In this document: positions 12,223-23,180 of the stretch, one piece after another
How the letters are laid out: each line of letters starts with the position of its first letter
Numbering within the stretch: position 1 is the first letter of the stretch
From: Macropodus opercularis
Lineage: Eukaryota; Chordata; Actinopteri; Anabantiformes; Osphronemidae
NCBI GenBank assembly: GCA_030770545.1
Contig: CM061109.1
Location: 12,508,001 to 12,572,000 of the forward strand
Reading direction: 5' to 3'
DNA: 64,000 nucleotides
Made by a program: the position numbers and the translations under genes
Notes under the pieces: generated by a model
What the model saw: the letters and a program-made list of their open reading frames with translations, nothing else
Told to the model about the DNA's origin: nothing
Databases searched by the model: none

Positions 12223-14976
12223 TTAATATGGTGGAGCTGGATGTGACTTCTGGTACTTGCTCTGCATCCAGACTCTGTGCATCACAACTTTCTTTCCTCT
12301 GTTCACTTGCAGTCGTCTGTCTTCTAAATTCTGAATTTCTTGCAGTCCGGCTTTACAAAATAAATTATGAACCTCTTCTGTAAAAATATATAAAACACAG
12401 TCAGCAACCAGGCATGTAACCATGATTTAAGAAAAAAGTCAATAAAATGAACTCTTCTAGTTTTAATTATGTGGATTTATAATCCTGCCTTATTTTATGC
12501 AGCATACACATATATGAACCATATTAACTCTGGCCAGGTTCCTAAATCCCCCAATTAGTCTCAGTTTCAGCAACTACGACAACTTTGATGTAAAAAGTTA
12601 AATTTATACCCTTCGTGAAGAAATAAACACAAGTTCCATCTCCACGTGTGTAGAAATTCTCTGATAAGCACCGGCCTGAAGGTGAAAAATAAAAACAAGT
12701 CGTTAAACCGCACTCAAACACACAAACTTTGTATCTGAAATACTGTACATACAATTTTATGTTGTCTGTTTCTGTTTGAAGGCTCACCCTTTTTAAACCT
12801 GAGTTGTGAGAAGTCATATCTCCCATAATCACGGAAAAGGAATATCCCTCCATTTTTCAAGTACGTAGCTAGTCGATTCACGACTCCTTGCAACCTGTCA
12901 AATAAAGGCAGATACCAGTAAGTGTACACTGTACTCAGTACAGTGTACACTGTACATTATTTAGATGTATATTTGGGCTTTGTGATGATATTCAGACAAA
13001 GCCTGGGGAAAGTGAAGGTGAGTTGGGGGGAGATATAGAGCGTTGGGCAGCGAGTGAAGGTCTGGCCGGTGATAAATGATATGGAGCTCTCCTATCTTTG
13101 TCCCATGACCTTGACCTACCGCTCTGGATGGATGGAGGAGAACACGAAAACTGCCAGGATAACATCCAGGCTCTGAGGAGGGAACGGAAAGGTGGCCATC
13201 TCCTCACAAACGTCATGGACAAAGGCATGGCACAGAGAGTCATCGTAGTCTGGATGGTCCTATATGAGGAATTTAAAGTTGGCAATACTCAAAACATTGA
13301 CATTGTCACACAAAGCTATTTGTGGTAGCTCTGATTCTGACTGTTCCTTCTAATATTATACATAATATCCACACCTATTTTTTTGTACACGGGGCTTCTG
13401 CTGAGAAATTACTTTTTTAAGGGTCGCTTTTCAGTAACAGAACATGAAACGAAATCAATACCATTAGCTCTGACAACGCATTCAGAGAGATAAAGATGAG
13501 ATTTATTGGATGGCAGTGTTATGCCTAAATGATTCAATTCACTTTATGTTTTGCATTGTAAGTAATATAGGTGAATACTGTGCTGAAGGAATATATTAAT
13601 ATCACTACAGTATATCATTTTTCTGTTATACCAATCAATATAGGACATGCTCACCTTAACTAACTGAATGGCACGTGGGGAGAAGTCACAGCAATATAAA
13701 AATGCATCGGTTTCTCTGAAATAGATGAGTCGATAACATACAAAGACATTTTTGTTTGCTGGTCCTTAAAATGATAACACCAGGGAAATTTATAAAAGTA
13801 ATCTTTTAAACATTGCAGTTTGTAGCTGATTATTACGACCATATTCATAAGCATACAATGGTAAATAAAATGTTTTTATTATTCCTTTTTAATGTAAGTT
13901 CCCTGAAGACAACATATGACAATGTGGTGCAATCCATGAATATCGAAATATGTACTCACTTTATTGATTCAGTGATGGGAAATACACTGTTACCAACCCC
14001 ACATCCAACCTGTGAAGACAAAACAATTTTTTAAAATAATGTATCTTGGCCAAGTAAAGCTCTAACTGCTATTTTTTTACATTTAGTGTTGCTGTTTACT
14101 CTTCTTTTTAACTGTCAGAACAAGCAAAATCATTCTATGTGAAATTTTTTATAACCTCAAAGATCCTGAATGATGACTGTTGTCCAGGGAAAGTAGGAGT
14201 TTGTATGGCAGCGTCGTTGTTTTCTAGAGCTGCTCCTTCACAGACAGCCTGACCCTCTGAGGTGTCAGTATCGACAGGGGCACCACTGTGTTGATGGTGT
14301 CCGGTCGTTGGGTCTATGCTGCATCCAGTGGGTAGGGACATTTTTGCGTGCTGATCACCTGGACACCTGTGCGTGACACGGCTCTTCGCACCCGATGGAA
14401 GCAGTTCTGGGAATTCTGAAAACAGCCACTTGCGATCCTTGAAGAACTTATCTTGATGGGTCTTATAAAACCTGTCCCAGTACTGGCGAGCGTCTGTGTC
14501 AAATGTACCTGGCAGGAATGTATTTAGGAGTACCGTTAACATTTTGTTGCCACAGACAGAATACCATCAAAATATTATCTGGAAAATAATTTAGAGGTCA
14601 TGCCTTGTTCATTTAAAGGAATCCGCACGCAAGAATTTCCCTCTGCTTTCTGCCGGGCAGTTTCTTTGTCTTCTTCTGTCCACTGCACATGATCCCTAAA
14701 AAAAGATTGTAACAGCAACTGTTCATCCATCCATCCAATGAAGAGCAGGAAGGAAGCCTAAAGCATCGCTGTTCCGTAATCAACAGGCTGTGCCTCGAGA
14801 AAACGACAAAGGAAATGAACTAACCACATGTTGTGCTTAAAGACGTCGTCAGAATTGGTCAGAAACCGTGACCCCAGCGGAGCTGAAGGTCTTTCTCCAG
14901 TGGTCTTCGGTCTCTTTAACGACCTGCTGAAGACGTCGGCCAGTTTGGCTACAGACACACTGCGCATGTTATGCAT
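12223..14976 (-). CDS. mettl8: tRNA N(3)-methylcytidine methyltransferase METTL8
   Basis: SAM-dependent methyltransferase; the mammalian enzyme makes m3C32 in mitochondrial tRNA-Thr and tRNA-Ser(UCN). Nine coding exons (5' to 3' on minus): 14976-14825, 14695-14604, 14508-14156, 14009-13960, 13715-13655, 13259-13120, 12894-12788, 12675-12610, 12377-12223; total 391 aa. The SAM motif I VGCGVGNSVFPI starts at residue 200, and FPPQSLDVILAVF and GGIFLFRDYGRYD follow as expected for the METTL2/6/8 family. A low-complexity insert before motif I ending FPGQQSSFRIFE matches METTL8 rather than METTL2. The N-terminus (MHNMRSVSVAKLADVFSRSL) is basic and could be a mitochondrial presequence. The codon directly before the ATG is an in-frame TAA, so translation cannot start further upstream in this exon. 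The second intron appears to use a GC donor (see findings). Confidence 0.94.
12921..12951. repeat. 31-bp near-perfect palindrome in a mettl8 intron
   Basis: Two 15-bp arms (12921-12935 and 12937-12951) are exact reverse complements separated by a single base. The palindrome lies in the intron between exons 13259-13120 and 12894-12788, beginning 26 bases upstream of the acceptor boundary on the minus strand. Confidence 0.95.
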
Positions 14977-15539
14977 TTATTCTGCAGATAAAGAGAAACA
15001 GCTGACAATCAGGTCCGAATTGTCCTACTATCCTAAACCTATTTGGCAACTTTTTTCCGCGCTGGTTAGGGGGCGCTAGAGTGAATGTCGTGCAGCCATA
15101 GGTTGGTAGAAGAAGACAACCGAGGACTACAAACATGCCGCGGATGTGAATTCTAACCGAATTAGCTACTAACTGAAAGTGTACAGGTCAAACTGCGAGG
15201 TAATAGTCCGCTACATTATAGCTGCGACTGTTCTTCGTTTCTGGACAACATCTCGTCTTAACGCGGCCACACGTACTGAGCTAAGTTCGTCTTTTGAATG
15301 AAGCAGCCAACATATAAAGGTTTTCAGTCTAACTTTAGCTTAGCTTGACTTCTCGAGTTAACCACGACCAGAGCCCGAGGCCGGTAGAAACATGCTAACT
15401 ATGTAACACTCCAGCTTCAGAAACTGGAACATCCCACCGTACTGACCTGGATGTTTCCGTGCTGATGTTAGGGTCACGTCGCGGTAGTACGCGTTGACAT
15501 GCTCCGAGACAATCCAGCTGTAAAAACAAGAGCCACCTG
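14977..15539. promoter_or_regulatory. Shared head-to-head promoter interval of mettl8 and dcaf17
   Basis: The two start codons point away from each other across 563 bases, the arrangement of a bidirectional promoter. The interval holds several CpG-containing patches. It must contain both 5' UTRs. No TATA box is evident; exact start sites cannot be placed. Confidence 0.6.
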
Positions 15540-18500
15540 ATGATGGCGCCCTACCGCGGAAAACGCACCTTAAACTCCACTGACCTGCTGATCAGGAGGA
15601 GTAGAGGTTTCCGAGATGCTGGGTCTGTGATCAGACAGAACATGAAGGTCCTTAGGGGTCTCATTGTCCAGGTAGTGGAAAACGCAATGCATTCAGTATA
15701 AGCCTGGTGTTGTTGTACTGCTATGTACTAGAAAACATCTGTTTTCATTACTGCAGGACAACAGGAACTTCAGCAAAGTGTGGAGCAAGACCTCAAAATC
15801 CCCAATAATGTATGAGAATGGTAAAATTTACTTTGAAAATTACCAGGACTGCTACAGCAGGTGAGTTTGGATCATTAGCATACTGAAATTACTGTTCAAT
15901 AAACTATTGCTCAGTTGTAAAGCTCTGCAGCCTGAGAGACATTAATGAAATGCATTTTTCTTTTAGTTGTTTTGTTTGAGTTGCACAGGAACAACGTTTA
16001 CTGATGTTTCTTTCAATCACTCCTATAATACCCTGTGTAGTAACACAACACATTAAGGGCTTTACTTATGTGCACAGAAATGTTTACATTTTCTGGTTTC
16101 AGTAATCTAGCAGAGCCCCAACGTTTGTACAAGTTGCCCAAGAGGTCTAAAGCTGAGAAGTTTGAAGATGCCTTGCTGTGTCAAAGCCCGCTCGTAAGTT
16201 CAAATAATCAAAGGTGTTTTGCCTTGACAGTAGAGGAACAGATTTTAAGACTGCTGTTTTGTGTTCACAGGAAAACACACTGGCTTCTCCTTCTGATCAT
16301 AAACCCAGCCTCCTGGCTTTGACGGCCAATAACTGGTTGTATCGCCTCTCAGCTGAGACGGGAAAGGAACTGCAGAGAGTTTACCTCTCGTCACACCATA
16401 AGTTCAGGTATTATCAAGGAAATGAAAGCATCTATTTTTCATCTTAGCTCACTTATAATTTTAAATGTTCTCTCTTTTGCTTGTTTTGCAGGTATCTTGA
16501 ATGGGATGTTGCTCAAGAGATGCTTTATCTTAAATCTATTCAAAACAAAGAAACTCAACCAGCACGGCAGGTAAGATGAATTAATGAACATGTTTTCATA
16601 AGGGTTTTTACCTTATTGAAGACTGACAGGACACTTAAAGAAAGAAGAAATTAAGAAATTATTTTCTCTGTTTCATTCCACAGAATACAGTGATGCACTT
16701 GGCCATCTTTAGTGTTTTTCCTTTGCAAATTGTGGGCATTTTTGAGATTAATAAAAAGGTTTGCAGATTTGATTTTAGTTTGTTGGATTTTTAAAAATTG
16801 TTTGTGGGAGCGACTCAAACGTAATCTCATTCTTTCAGGTATTTGGAAAGGGTGTTACTGATGTTGTTCTGTCTCAAGGTGTCCTGGCAGTGTCTTACAG
16901 CAACAAGTGTGTAAAGTTATACAGCCTTGAACACATTGTGAATAGGGTATGTATTTTCAGGCCTGAATGAGCATCTGCAAGCAACATTGTTGTTGCTAGC
17001 CCAATATTTAATTTAATTACTAGGATCACAAAAACCTGGAATTTCTCTATATTAAACCTGGTTTTCAAGTGACTTGGGTGTGTATGTCTGTTATTCTGAT
17101 AAATATGTTTTAATATCTTTTCAGTACATGACTGAAAAAATAACCCTTGGAAGCCAAAGTTCTCTTCTGGAAGGCAAAACTGTAGGAGAAGCTCCATTTG
17201 GTATCCCAGTAAATATCCAGATCAAAGGTGAGAATGCTTTATAGGTTTAGATGAATGATCATTTTACTTTTAGATGTATTTTTCCAGTAAAAGCTGGCGT
17301 GTTTTTTTTTTTGTTGCAGATTGCCCTCCGGTACTTTTTGAGTTGTCATGTTCTAATAATGGTGTGCAGATTGGAGGCTACCCATTGCACTACATCTACA
17401 CACCACCACATAAACGTCACAAGGGGACTTACCACATCTGTTCACTCATGGACAACACAATGGTAAATGAAAGGTTTCTTAAATCATACAATACAGTTGC
17501 TCCCAGGCCTGTTGTGTGTTTGACTTAACTGCCATTAAATTAGTGTCATGGTAAGAAGGGATACAGATGTTTTGGGCACTTTCTGTATTCATCTACTGAA
17601 TTGTCCAGGATATTTTCCATTTAATGTATATGTCTTTTAATAAACAAAATAGGCAACAAATGGAATCCAAAACATGAACTGCTACTCACTGGAGAGTGAT
17701 GGGATCTTCTTTCACCCTGATGACTCAGGAAGAATCATACACATTGGGCCTACCACTATAAAGTGAGTATCACAGATCTTTATTGTGGAAAAACAGCTTT
17801 TTTTGCTGGGGAGTTCTTCCGTAGATTGTATTTATTCATTAGCTTCTCATGATGCACATTTTTACCAAAAAAACTTCTTTGGCAGTGTCCTTAAAATCCT
17901 CTGTGAACTGAACAGTGGTTTACCATCAAAGGTAGTAAAGGATTTCTGTATGATGACTCAGCGAAACAACAATGTAAGTACAAGTGCATCGTTTTTTGTT
18001 TTTTTTTTACCCTTATAATGTGTTGTACATACTCAGTTTACCTTGATCATGAATCTGCCTCATGCATCTTATTTTGACACTGGGGAAAACTCAGCCTAGC
18101 TACAACAGGGGCACATGGAATTTTCTTTAAATGCATTTGTGCATTTATAATAAAATGTTCCTTGTTTCCATCCATTGAAGCCTAACTCACAAGTCACTGT
18201 CACCTCATCAGGCCGTACAGTTAAGAGAAGATTTGCTCAGCTGGATGATGACCCTGATCAAGAGGTACAAAAACAATTAGGTCGAAATCCTTTAGCAAGT
18301 GTATACACTGCTTTGTAATATTACATTTGTGATGTTTACTGTAATAAATTTGCAACACTTCTTCAATTTGAGGTTTGTCAGTGTCACATAAAATCTACTG
18401 CAAAGCAAAGTGTGGACATGACGGGAGTGTAGATTTGCATAGGAGGTCATAAATAATTTCACAGAAGAGCCTTTTTCATTGTACAGACTTTCCGTATGGT

Positions 18501-18833
18501 GGAATATGAGGATGAACTGGACTTGCTGGCAGTAGTGGTAACTAATGGTGAGGAGGAACAAGGGAAAGCTCACATCCGACTTCATGACAACCAGAGCGGG
18601 CAGGTGCAGCAGACCATTGATCTGGTTGAACCATGGGATGAGGTGAGGAACTTAAGAATATTTAAATGTTAGGCTTAACTGCCTTTTCACATGTATTCAT
18701 TTGGGCCCTTATCTTTTGTTCATAGACTTTTCGGCACGAGTTGTTCTTTGACAAAGACACGATTATTCATATTGAACAAAACAATGCCAACTTTTGCTGC
18801 CATGTTTACAAACTCAAGGTCACGAGAAGATAA
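15540..18833 (+). CDS. dcaf17: DDB1- and CUL4-associated factor 17
   Basis: Putative substrate receptor of the CUL4-DDB1 ubiquitin ligase; loss of the human gene causes Woodhouse-Sakati syndrome. Fourteen coding exons: 15540-15671, 15757-15860, 16103-16193, 16271-16407, 16492-16570, 16684-16758, 16839-16946, 17125-17227, 17320-17462, 17653-17762, 17886-17973, 18181-18264, 18487-18642, 18726-18833. Phases close on 505 aa, near the human length of about 520. Family landmarks are KLYSLEHIV, GEAPFGIP, LESDGIFFHPDDSGRIIH, RFAQLDDDPDQE and FRMVEYEDELDLLAVV. Two ATGs are adjacent (15540 and 15543); the second has the better context (A at -3, G at +4), so the true N-terminus may be one residue shorter. 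The gene shares a promoter interval with mettl8. Confidence 0.95.
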
Positions 18834-19575
18834 GAGGCACAGAGGTGAATTAAGCGGCTGCAAATACTTCAATGACTACTTGTGATTTTTAAGTAACTTT
18901 CAGTGTTGTGCTGTTCAGTGAAACCCATATTCTTCACATGTTGATTCTCTCTTGTGTAGTTTAAATTTAAATCGGTTATTAAATCCTTGCTGTCATGTAC
19001 ATTTTTACTGTTCTGTCTGATGCCAGTAAATATGTTATACTGTTTCTCTACAGCAAAATTAAAATAGCTTTTTTGTTCTGCTTCATACTGTCTTTCCATC
19101 ATGCTCATCCAGATATACACTATACACTTTCATGTTACTTTTCTGCAGAACGATACATCATTGTCTATTTACTGTATATATTTACACTAAGCTGTGAAGA
19201 AATTTAGGAGGTTTGGCAACATGATCGCTTGTTTGAAACAGCAGATTTATATCAAGCTCCAGGTTTTAATATGTGACACATGAATACACAAAAGATTTGT
19301 GATAGTTTTTGCTGAGCTCTTTAATCAGTTACGTGCAGGTTAATTTAGTAATCCATTGTCCACAGTTTAATGATAGTTGTGTGGTTGTTTGCATGTGCCA
19401 GGCTAATGTCAAACAGAGCTAACAAAACAAAACCCACACAGTCCTGATAAACGGGCGGATTTTAATGGTGTCACAATCACATTTCATTTACAGTTGGATC
19501 CAGACTATGTTTACAATGTTTGTTTGCTTGTTTGTTTTAGTAAAATGTGTCTAAATAAACCAGATGTAATCATCT
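18834..19575 (+). other. dcaf17: dcaf17 3' UTR
   Basis: AT-rich non-coding sequence after the stop. A canonical AATAAA lies at 19554-19559; an ATTAAA near 19058 is a possible earlier signal. Confidence 0.5.
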
Positions 19576-19684
19576 TTCTTTGCAAATCACAAACCGATTC
19601 TAAAAATATCATCATGAAAATACATAACTAACTACAAATATTGTACTGCTAGTTAAAATGTAAACATCACAAATGTTTGTCAGG

Positions 19685-19935
19685 AGCTGCAAGAATGTCT
19701 CTCCACTCTGATCACAGTCCAGCGTAATAACCTCAAGGTGAGTTTGGTGTCTCTATCCTGGTGGAAGAGAAGTGATCATTCCACTATGTTTTGAACCAGT
19801 GCTGCTTATGTGTACCCTTAAATTTGGCCAAGTAACCAGCAAAGCAGCCCCACACATCACATGTCCTCCACCAGCTTCACAGTAGGAGGCCTACGGTCAT
19901 CCTGGGCATCTCAGACATGGACAGGGCAGTAGCCA
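19685..19935 (-). mobile_element. Degenerate Tc1/mariner-like transposase fragment
   Basis: Read on the minus strand, one frame contains VWGCFAG preceded by a diverged Gly/Trp-rich stretch, matching the conserved WGCF block of Tc1-like DDE transposases. Downstream on the same strand is a diverged match to typical Tc1 flanking sequence. Frameshifts and stops interrupt it. I could not recognise terminal inverted repeats, so the true ends are unknown. Confidence 0.6.
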
Positions 19936-20130
19936 AAGTGCCAAAGCTAAATGTAGTCACTTTGGACGATCTAATATATTGCGTTTCTGGTCACTGGTAT
20001 ATAATGTCTTGCCTAGTGGTATTTATAGCTTATTAGTTTTTTTTAAAATGGTTCTGTTTAGCATGACTCACCGCTGACTCGACGAAGACATCTGGGCGTT
20101 TTGTAACTATCCAGACACTTTTATAACCAC

Positions 20131-20143
20131 TGAGTCATGTGAC
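20131..20143 (+). promoter_or_regulatory. AP-1-like TGAGTCA overlapping TCATGTGAC (M-box/E-box-like)
   Basis: TGAGTCA at 20131-20137 overlaps TCATGTGAC at 20135-20143, about 95 bases upstream of the cybrd1 start codon. The motif matches are exact; function is unproven. Confidence 0.4.
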
Positions 20144-20234
20144 CTCGCTCCGTCCTCACCAGGCTCCACTTGAGGCTGTCGTAGTTGTAATAACGGCTGT
20201 TGCAGACTTTCTCTTCGTCTCGTCGCCGACACCG

Positions 20235-21691
20235 ATGGCGATGGAGGGTTCGAAGCAGTTCCTGGTCGCCCTGTCTGCTGCTGCCGCCGTCGGGGTTGTC
20301 TCCGTAGTATTCGCGCTTAGATGGGTCCTGTACTATAAGGAGGGTTTGGGCTGGGATGGAGGATTGGCCGAGTTTAACTGGCATCCTGTGCTGATAGTCA
20401 TCGGCTTTATTTTCCTACAGGGAATCGGTAAGAGTGCAGCTTGTTTTTCGTTTATTCGTTTATTCCAAGCAGATGCGGGCAAACGTGTCGTTCAGAATGA
20501 ATGTAGTCAACTAAAGTCACACAAGGCTCGTTTATTCAAGGAGTCTGGGGGAAGTGAGTTGTGAGGAGGCGTAGCCCACCAACTAAGCGAACTACAGCTC
20601 ACTCAGCCCAGTACGTGTAGAGCTTGGGCGTCACACATTCTGTTGTCAATGGTTTAATATCGCACCGTTGTTACATTAACATCTGTTTGAAGGGCGATGT
20701 GTCCATTCACATTACGCTCCCTTGCAGCCATCATCGTCTACAGGCTCCCGTGGACCTGGAAGTGCAGCAAACTCATGATGAAGTTCATCCACGCTGGCTT
20801 AAACTTGCTGGCGCTCATTTTTGCTGTTATATCATTGGTGGCAGTGTTTGACTTCCATAACGCTGCCAAAATCCCCAACATGTACAGTCTGCACAGCTGG
20901 CTGGGTCTGGCAGTAGTGATACTGTACAGTTTACAGGTAAAACCAATGCTATTCATAATGTATTTCTGTGAAAATGATAAGTTCAACACAACACCTACAC
21001 AGCAGGAAGCTGACATATTACTGAGATATTGAGAAACAGCAACACCCTCGTTCTCTTCTGGTTTTCTGCAAAATGCAACCTCATGCTGATGATCTTGATT
21101 AGTACAGTGTCTGATAAGTGGATTTTCTGCCCTCCTTCAATGTGCAGCTTGTGCTTGGAGTTGGCATGTTCTTGATTCCCGTTACACCTGTATCCTGGAG
21201 GGCAATGCTTATGCCCCTGCATGTCTACAGTGGTCTGTTACTCTTTACCAGCACCATAGCTGTGGCACTTATGGGCATCACAGAGAAACTCATCTTTGGC
21301 CTGTAAGTTATGGTATAAATGAAATGTATTATAATAATCAACAAACCACACAATGTCATGTTAAATCTTTGCATAATAATGACTATAACTGTTGTTCTTG
21401 TATTCATGACAAAGGAGCAACCCAAAGTATAAGGACTCTCCTCCAGAGGCCATATTTGTAAATGTGCTGGGAGTGCTGCTGGTACTTTACGGAGCTCTGG
21501 TTCTCTGGATTGCCTCTCGACCATCTTGGAAACGCCCCGCTGACCAGACCTTGCATACTCTGCATACCAACGGCGAAGGTGGAGACAACACTAAAGCTGA
21601 CCAGTCCCTGTCTCAGCTGTCTGGAGCTGATGCTGATGCCTGTTCAGATGTCAGGAAGAGAAACGACAAATCAGATGGCCAGACAAACTAA
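20235..21691 (+). CDS. cybrd1: Plasma membrane ascorbate-dependent ferric reductase (duodenal cytochrome b)
   Basis: Cytochrome b561-family six-helix membrane protein that passes electrons from cytosolic ascorbate to extracellular Fe(III). Four exons: 20235-20427, 20728-20936, 21148-21302 and 21415-21691, giving 277 aa (human 286). The start MAMEG matches the human start; there is no in-frame ATG upstream in the exon. Four haem-ligand histidines fall at the same positions as in human DCYTB: His50 (FNWHPVL), His86 (FIHAGLN), His120 (YSLHSW) and His159 (PLHVYSG). Hydrophobic helices cover most of residues 8-255, and WIASRPSWKRP closes the last helix. The C-terminal tail is hydrophilic and diverged. 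Confidence 0.96.
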
Positions 21692-22300
21692 ATGCTGGTA
21701 CAATGCTGTCTACGCTGCTCAAAGAAACTGACTAAAGTGTAATAGTGCAGATCTTACATAGTTACCATACTTTTTTGCACCTTGCCTATTTTTCATCTTT
21801 GCATTAAAACTTTGTATCTTTTTGAAATATGTTCAGAACAAGTATTTTACAATAAATTTGTGAATCTTCAATTTAAAAGGACACCTTGAATATTTAAAAC
21901 TACACTAATGTTCTAATTATTGTCTGTTAGATAGAGGGTATTCATACAGTTAACACACTGTAATTAAACTGGTCTTTGTGGACTTGCCAACCATTATTAC
22001 TGGGTTTCTGTCCGGATTGTCAGACACAGTCTTGTGAATTTTATAGTCACAGCATAATCTGCCACCTCTACATCAGATGACACCGTGTTCGCCACCTGCT
22101 GACATTTTGAGCTGGATCTCTTCAGGCCTGGTCTCCGTTTGAAGCGGTGCAGCCACGTAAAGGCGAATCTTGGCTTTCTGTCTCTTCCCAGCATCCGTAG
22201 TCGGGTCGGCAGCTCGGTTGTTTTGACTCAGTGTTGGTCCAAGGCATTTGGTGTCAATTACTTGATTTGAGGTTAGTCGCCGACGCATAAAAAACAAATT
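21692..22300 (+). other. cybrd1: cybrd1 3' UTR and downstream spacer
   Basis: AATAAA at 21851-21856 is the likely cybrd1 poly(A) signal. From about 21990 to 22300 the sequence is less AT-rich and open on the minus strand for 65-75 codons in two frames, but neither translation resembles a known protein and no exon structure is evident. Confidence 0.5.
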
Positions 22301-23170
22301 AGCTGTGATTGTAATGTTTCGAAGTTATCGCTGTGTTTTAGACTCATTCGCTTTATTGTACGTGCGGTCAGTCCATGACAGCACTGCAGACCAATGTCCG
22401 GTTGACTCTAGCTAGCGGCTAACAAACAGTAACGGTAAATCTGTAGCCGTAAATAATGGGTTGAATGGGTCAAATCATAACTTCGTGACCAGAAAAGTAT
22501 AATTCAACACACGCCATTCATTTATGCACGATTATAGACATCGTTCATTGGCTGAAGTACAACAAAGGCGCTTGCTAATGTAGCGCTACAACGTCTCACA
22601 AAAAAGAAAGAAAGCTAGCTTAGCTTTAGCACCGGCCGACACCAGTTGGATGCTTGAAATCGTTGTTTTAGATTAAACACGACAGCAACCAAATGGTTTG
22701 AAGGCGTGCACAACAAACGGAGTAACTCCAGGTGTTAGGAAAACCACAAGCTAAGCTAACCGGGTGTGGACACTTACCAAGTGCAGGGTGGGGCTGTCTG
22801 TCGCCAGCTGACAATGACTTGTGTTCACTCACCATGAGCATTGGAAATGTGACTCCGAACAAAATCTCGTAATCTCGTAATCCAGAATAAATACTAAAAT
22901 TAGCAGTTCCCTAACAGTTTGAAGCTAGAAGCAGAGTAGCTAACTATGCCACTGATGTGCAAGGTGGTACTGAAGCTGACAGCAGGTGGTTGTTTGTTTT
23001 TCTTTTACTGATGAGGCGAAGTGAGACCCATTGTAAGACGTACAGCATAATCATAGAGACCGCATGATGTTTAGTATTTGCTTCAAACAGGCCTAAGCAA
23101 CTAGACAAAACTATTTCCACATGTGGCCTCAATGGAATGAGAAGATAAACAGTAATATATTTGTTTGCAG
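22301..23170 (+). promoter_or_regulatory. dync1i2: dync1i2 promoter and non-coding first exon region (inferred)
   Basis: The first coding exon of dync1i2 starts at an acceptor (tttgcag|CTGTGG) 10 bases before its ATG, so an upstream non-coding exon must exist. The CpG-containing stretch around 22370-22650 is the likely location. A possible donor is CAGTAACG|gtaaat near 22434. Neither the start site nor the exon can be fixed from sequence. Confidence 0.35.
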
Positions 23171-23180
23171 CTGTGGCATC

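Noticed and set aside
21997..22297. Two overlapping minus-strand open frames between cybrd1 and dync1i2
   Set aside because: No recognisable domain, no splice sites or poly(A) signal in a fitting place; probably spacer or promoter sequence.
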